From assembly GCA_033063855.1 (NCBI GenBank), contig CP093831.1, positions 24,862,001 to 24,926,000 of the forward strand: a stretch of 64,000 bases of DNA, read 5' to 3'. A model generated the notes under the pieces. That model made no database searches, was not told the origin of the DNA, and worked only from the letters and a program-made list of their open reading frames with translations. The position numbers were made by a program, and so were the translations under genes. This document shows positions 60,368-64,000 of the stretch, in pieces. Every line of letters begins with the position of its first letter. The first letter of the stretch is position 1. The DNA comes from Smittia aterrima. Lineage: Eukaryota > Arthropoda > Insecta > Diptera > Chironomidae.

Positions 60368-62144
60368 TACTAGTGCAATGTCATTCTTTTTAATTTTAAA
60401 GCTTTTGCATTCAAAAACTTTATTTTTCTTTTAATTTTTTCCTTCCTCCTCGAGACAATAAACTCTGCAATTTCTTACATCGCTGAGATTCCAATTGAGA
60501 AAGATTCATAATTGAAAAGTTTTTGTGAAGCAAAAGGATTACAGCAGAAGAGTGCACAACTTAAATTGGTTTGAATTAAAAATTGATGTGAACAACAGAG
60601 TTTTTCCTTTCACTCCATTTTCCTCGCTATCAATTTAAAAAATTGATCCAAGTTGGAGAAACAAGTGTCTTGAGGTTTTTTGCTTTTTTTTCCTTCGAAA
60701 CTTTTTTTTTTATTTCCTCATGAACAACAAAGAACAGAAAGGAAAAGTTCTTCGGTAAAAAATGTCTTTCATTAATATGGAAAATGTATTTCTTTTGATA
60801 AAGTTTCTGGGCGAAAGTAAATTTTTTTTTATGTGAAGGAAGGAAAAGTTTTCTTTTTCTTCTCAGGAAGAGGAAAGTTGAGAGAGAGTTTTTTCTTTTG
60901 CATATGGCATGAGAGATTGAATATTATTATTGTGGTGATTGTGGCACATTAATATCCTTATGTTATATTTGAGCAATTGCATTGTGATGTGTGTTCAAGT
61001 GACTCAACTTGAAGACAGCAAATGATTGAAGATTTCTCTGTAAACAAAACATTTCCTAACGAGGTTCTTAAAGACGAAAACTTTACTCTTCAAACACACT
61101 TGGAAGATGTTGCAAAAGCACGAACAAACAGTCGAGAAGTGAGAAAGAGAGAGAGAAATTTAGAGAAATCATTTTCACTTCAATAATCAACTCGTTGAAG
61201 AATCGAAGAAACAAATTTCCTTTTTCACTAATTGACTCAACTTTGATTTGAAACAATCGAAATCCAATTATTTATCAATTGTGTTAATGCTTGTTCTCAT
61301 TCTCTTTCTGTCTCTTAATCTCAATAGAGTCACCAAGTTTGTTGAAGCTCATTAAAAGATTATTTCGATTCGAGCAAATTTAGTTTGCTTAAAACTCCAG
61401 TGGTCGGTCGACTCAGAAAGTCTTAATTTATTTGCTCGAGATTTCCTTCTTTCTCTACAATTTTTGTTCGAGCACTAACTTCATTTGTGGCTCTCGGAAC
61501 GAGAATCTGCTGTAAATTTGTTTTTATTCCTTCTCGTCCATTGAAAACTCGAAGCAGCAGGAGCAGGGAGACTCGAGAAAAAATTCAATTGCGACAGAAG
61601 ATTTGTAATCAATTGACTGGGAGTGGTTTTTCTGGTCTTTTACCCTAGCGCACCTTTTATTTGAGTTTAAAGTTATCTCTCGTATACCTTGAACGAACTC
61701 AGAATTTTAATTTCCATGGAAACATTTCAATTGAAGTCTCAAACATATTTCCACAATTGTATCTAAGCTAGAAATGTGAGTCGAGGAGAAAAATTAACAA
61801 TTTCAGTTTACGTGCTTCCCCAACGGAAATTCTTTGTTCTCTTCACATCAGAAGCAATTTTAATTAGAGTTAAACGACAGAAACACGCTCTGAAAATCGC
61901 TGAGGCTTAAAATATTTACAGTCGATCGATGAAGAGAAAATTTCATAAAACTTTTGCTTCTTCTCTGTCTAAGGATGAAAAGTTTTGCAATCAAGTCCAA
62001 ACTCAAAACTCAAAAGTTTTTGAAACTTTAATCTATTCTTCGTTTTTGAAAAACAATGCAAAGTCAAGACACAAGATGATGATGAAAAAAAAGAGAAATC
62101 CTTAAAATCAATTTTATGTTTCCATTCACACCTCTCCTCTCATC
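60368..62144. other. Downstream region of LUBEL, no gene seen
   Basis: AT-rich, rich in homopolymer T and A runs, without supported exons. The right part is likely LUBEL 3' untranslated sequence. I cannot place the polyadenylation site. Confidence 0.45.
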
Positions 62145-64000
62145 TTAGTCCAAAGGGATGTGCTCCTTCACAATCTGAAACGAGGAAAAATTAAAGAGAA
62201 ACCAATTTAGAGTAAAGAATTGTGATCGTAAAAGTTTATCTAAGGGTTTTAGTTTAAAGTCTGAACTATGCTACTTATCCGTTCATGCTTGGAAAACTTT
62301 TCTTTAGCACGACTTTCGAGAGAGCAAGAGCGAACAAGCCGATAGTTTAATGGAAGATTCAATTATGTCGGACATTACATTCTGACACATTTCACGATAA
62401 ATTGGGTCGGTATCCCACGGGCCACGTTCCGGCAATGGAATTCCTCGTCGTCGCAGCTCTTGCACGCAGTCAGTTAAATCAAGAATCGGTAGAGGGTCGA
62501 TGCCAGCTTGGTACACGACTGACACTAAATATTCAACGTAATGTTGTCTGCTCGCAAACATTTCGTCGACGGGTGAAAAAAAAGGGGAAAGAAAAGAATG
62601 AAAATGATTTTGCTCACCTCAATTAAACGGTCTCGATAAAATGATTCTAGAATTCCATAAGGCTTCGGAGGCAATCTCCGATTCTCTCTTCGCACAACCG
62701 TTTCTAAATCGTCGGCTTTTAAAATATCTAAAGTCTCCAATCGACTTTGCCGAATCAACAGGCACAAATACTCAATATAGTGACTTCTGTAATTTTGTTT
62801 GGTTGAACAAGAATTAGTCACGTCATCAGAAAAGAGAAATCGTTTGGTTGACTCCAAATGGAATTCTTTTGGAATCATGAAATTATTTTGATATTCTCAC
62901 CTGCAAAGACCAGCATGTCCATCGGGCACTTCATGACTACAAACAGCATCGACTAGACCAGCCGGCGTTTCCTTTTGAAGTTGAACCAGACATTTAACGA
63001 GAGCTTTCGCACCGCTCTCAGTCGACTGTGGTGAGAGCTCCGTATCAAAATCGATGTTATTAATCTGCAAATGGATTGGTCGGTCGATCATCAGAAAAAC
63101 TCGTTATTCGAACAATCGGTCGATTGAGTGTTTGCACTCACTTTCAAAAGGCTTTGCAGCTCATGCGGTTCTTTGTCGCGGAGGTAAAACAAACAGTTTC
63201 TCGGATGATGAGCGTGAAGTCCAAGCTTAGCACAGTAAGGCGAGACTTTACATTTCGCACCCATGAGGAAATCTTTGTTGCATCCATAACAGAACTCGTA
63301 CTTGCACTGAGTGCAAGTAAAATGCATGCAGCCGCCGCGAGCTAAATCGTATCTGAATTTGCATTTCGGACAATCTATGCCGTTCAATTTCAAATGCTTT
63401 GCTATTCCCTCCGCTTGGATGTCGGGGTCGTTCGCCTCCTTCCACTCGGCAAACATTTCACATGATAATCCTTCGTGCTGCTTCTCCCACTTTAAATAAA
63501 TGAGAAAGAATGGTTTCATGGTTTATGTTAGTCTGTTCAATTGATGCCAGAGATGAATTTTCGGGTGTCGTGTCGAGTGATTGCATAGAAAAGAATTTAA
63601 AATTTCTCTGCAAATGTTTCGAGCAGAGTTATCTCGCTCTTCACAGTTTGGCGGAAAACTTACCGGTTTTCTGCACTTTGAGCATGTCACTGAGCCGCAA
63701 TCTGGGCAAATTAAACGACGTTGTTTCGGGCGAGCAAAAAAGCCAGATGAGCACTTGAGAGATAGGAGAAGGTGAATTAACATAAATCATAATAGAGAGT
63801 CAAAACAGTTTCTGTTTTCCAATTTTTTTTCCTCTTTCCTTGTTTTCGTTCACCACAAACGAAAAAAAATTGGCTAAAGTTAAGAAGTTGAGGACACTTT
63901 TTTAAAAGATATAAATCAATCGACATTTCATAACTTTAGCCGAGAAAGAAAAATCCTAAATCTTGATAAAAGAATCTGAAAGCTTTCTCCCCTCACCTGA
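62145..64000 (-). CDS. LUBEL: LUBEL, linear ubiquitin E3 ligase (HOIP-like RBR), 3' part
   Basis: C-terminal part of the insect counterpart of HOIP/RNF31, which makes Met1-linked ubiquitin chains in immune signalling. Exons on the complement: 63997-64000 (last bases of an exon running off the window), 63664-63753, 63142-63489, 62901-63064, 62618-62786, about 62379-62561, 62145-62174. The first full exon ends the IBR (CPDCGSVTCSKCRKP). The next holds WEKQHEGLSC and RING2, CPKCKFRYDLARGGCMHF, where the cysteine of GGCMHF is the catalytic one. The LDD follows (LHAHHPRNCLFYLRD, NNIDFDTE, HAGLCRSHYIEYL). The protein ends IVKEHIPLD. The start, RING1, UBA and zinc fingers lie beyond the right edge. 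Five of the six visible introns have GT-AG sites with matching phase (the one at 63754-63996 leads to the edge exon). The intron between 62617 and about 62562 lacks an in-phase AG acceptor. Confidence 0.93.

Overview
This is eukaryotic nuclear DNA from an insect. The sequence is AT-rich, genes are split by many short GT-AG introns (often 50-60 bp), and the gene families are insect chemoreceptors (odorant receptors, divergent ionotropic receptors), an ABC-H transporter and the linear-ubiquitin ligase LUBEL. The short introns and compact chemoreceptor clusters would fit a lower dipteran (midge-like) genome, but that placement is an inference and the species cannot be read from the window.

Layout, left to right. 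(1) 0.1-3.1 kb, minus strand: two tandem odorant receptors, each with a long exon and a 17-codon last exon separated by a 51-bp intron. (2) 3.1-9.1 kb: no gene recognised. (3) 9.1-13.6 kb, plus strand: a complete 10-exon ABC half transporter (NBD then TMD, 772 aa, ABCH-like), with every exon phase reconciled. (4) 13.6-28.9 kb: about 15 kb with no convincing gene, possibly regulatory DNA or 5' introns of the next gene. (5) 28.9-34.1 kb, plus strand: a membrane dipeptidase (M19) in at least 10 exons. (6) 36.0-56.8 kb, minus strand: a tandem array of eight divergent ionotropic receptors, here called IRa-IRh, all with the same three-exon structure; seven are open and IRe has a frameshift. (7) 56.9-62.1 kb: no protein gene seen, but a tRNA-like sequence near 60.3 kb. 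(8) 62.1 kb to the right edge, minus strand: the 3' end of LUBEL (end of IBR, catalytic RING2, LDD), whose 5' part lies outside the window.

The chemoreceptor array is the most informative part. IRd+IRe and IRf+IRg look like one two-gene block copied once at a spacing of about 5.7 kb. The copies share intergenic DNA, an unusual ~550-bp insertion in intron 2, and upstream and downstream conserved elements. The IRb upstream region carries a near-perfect 135-bp foldback element flanked by TA, and the paralogous promoters supply the empty site. The odorant and ionotropic receptors probably act in peripheral chemosensory neurons. The ABC transporter, dipeptidase and LUBEL are unrelated neighbours. 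I found no bacterial-type operon, CRISPR array, rRNA or viral element.
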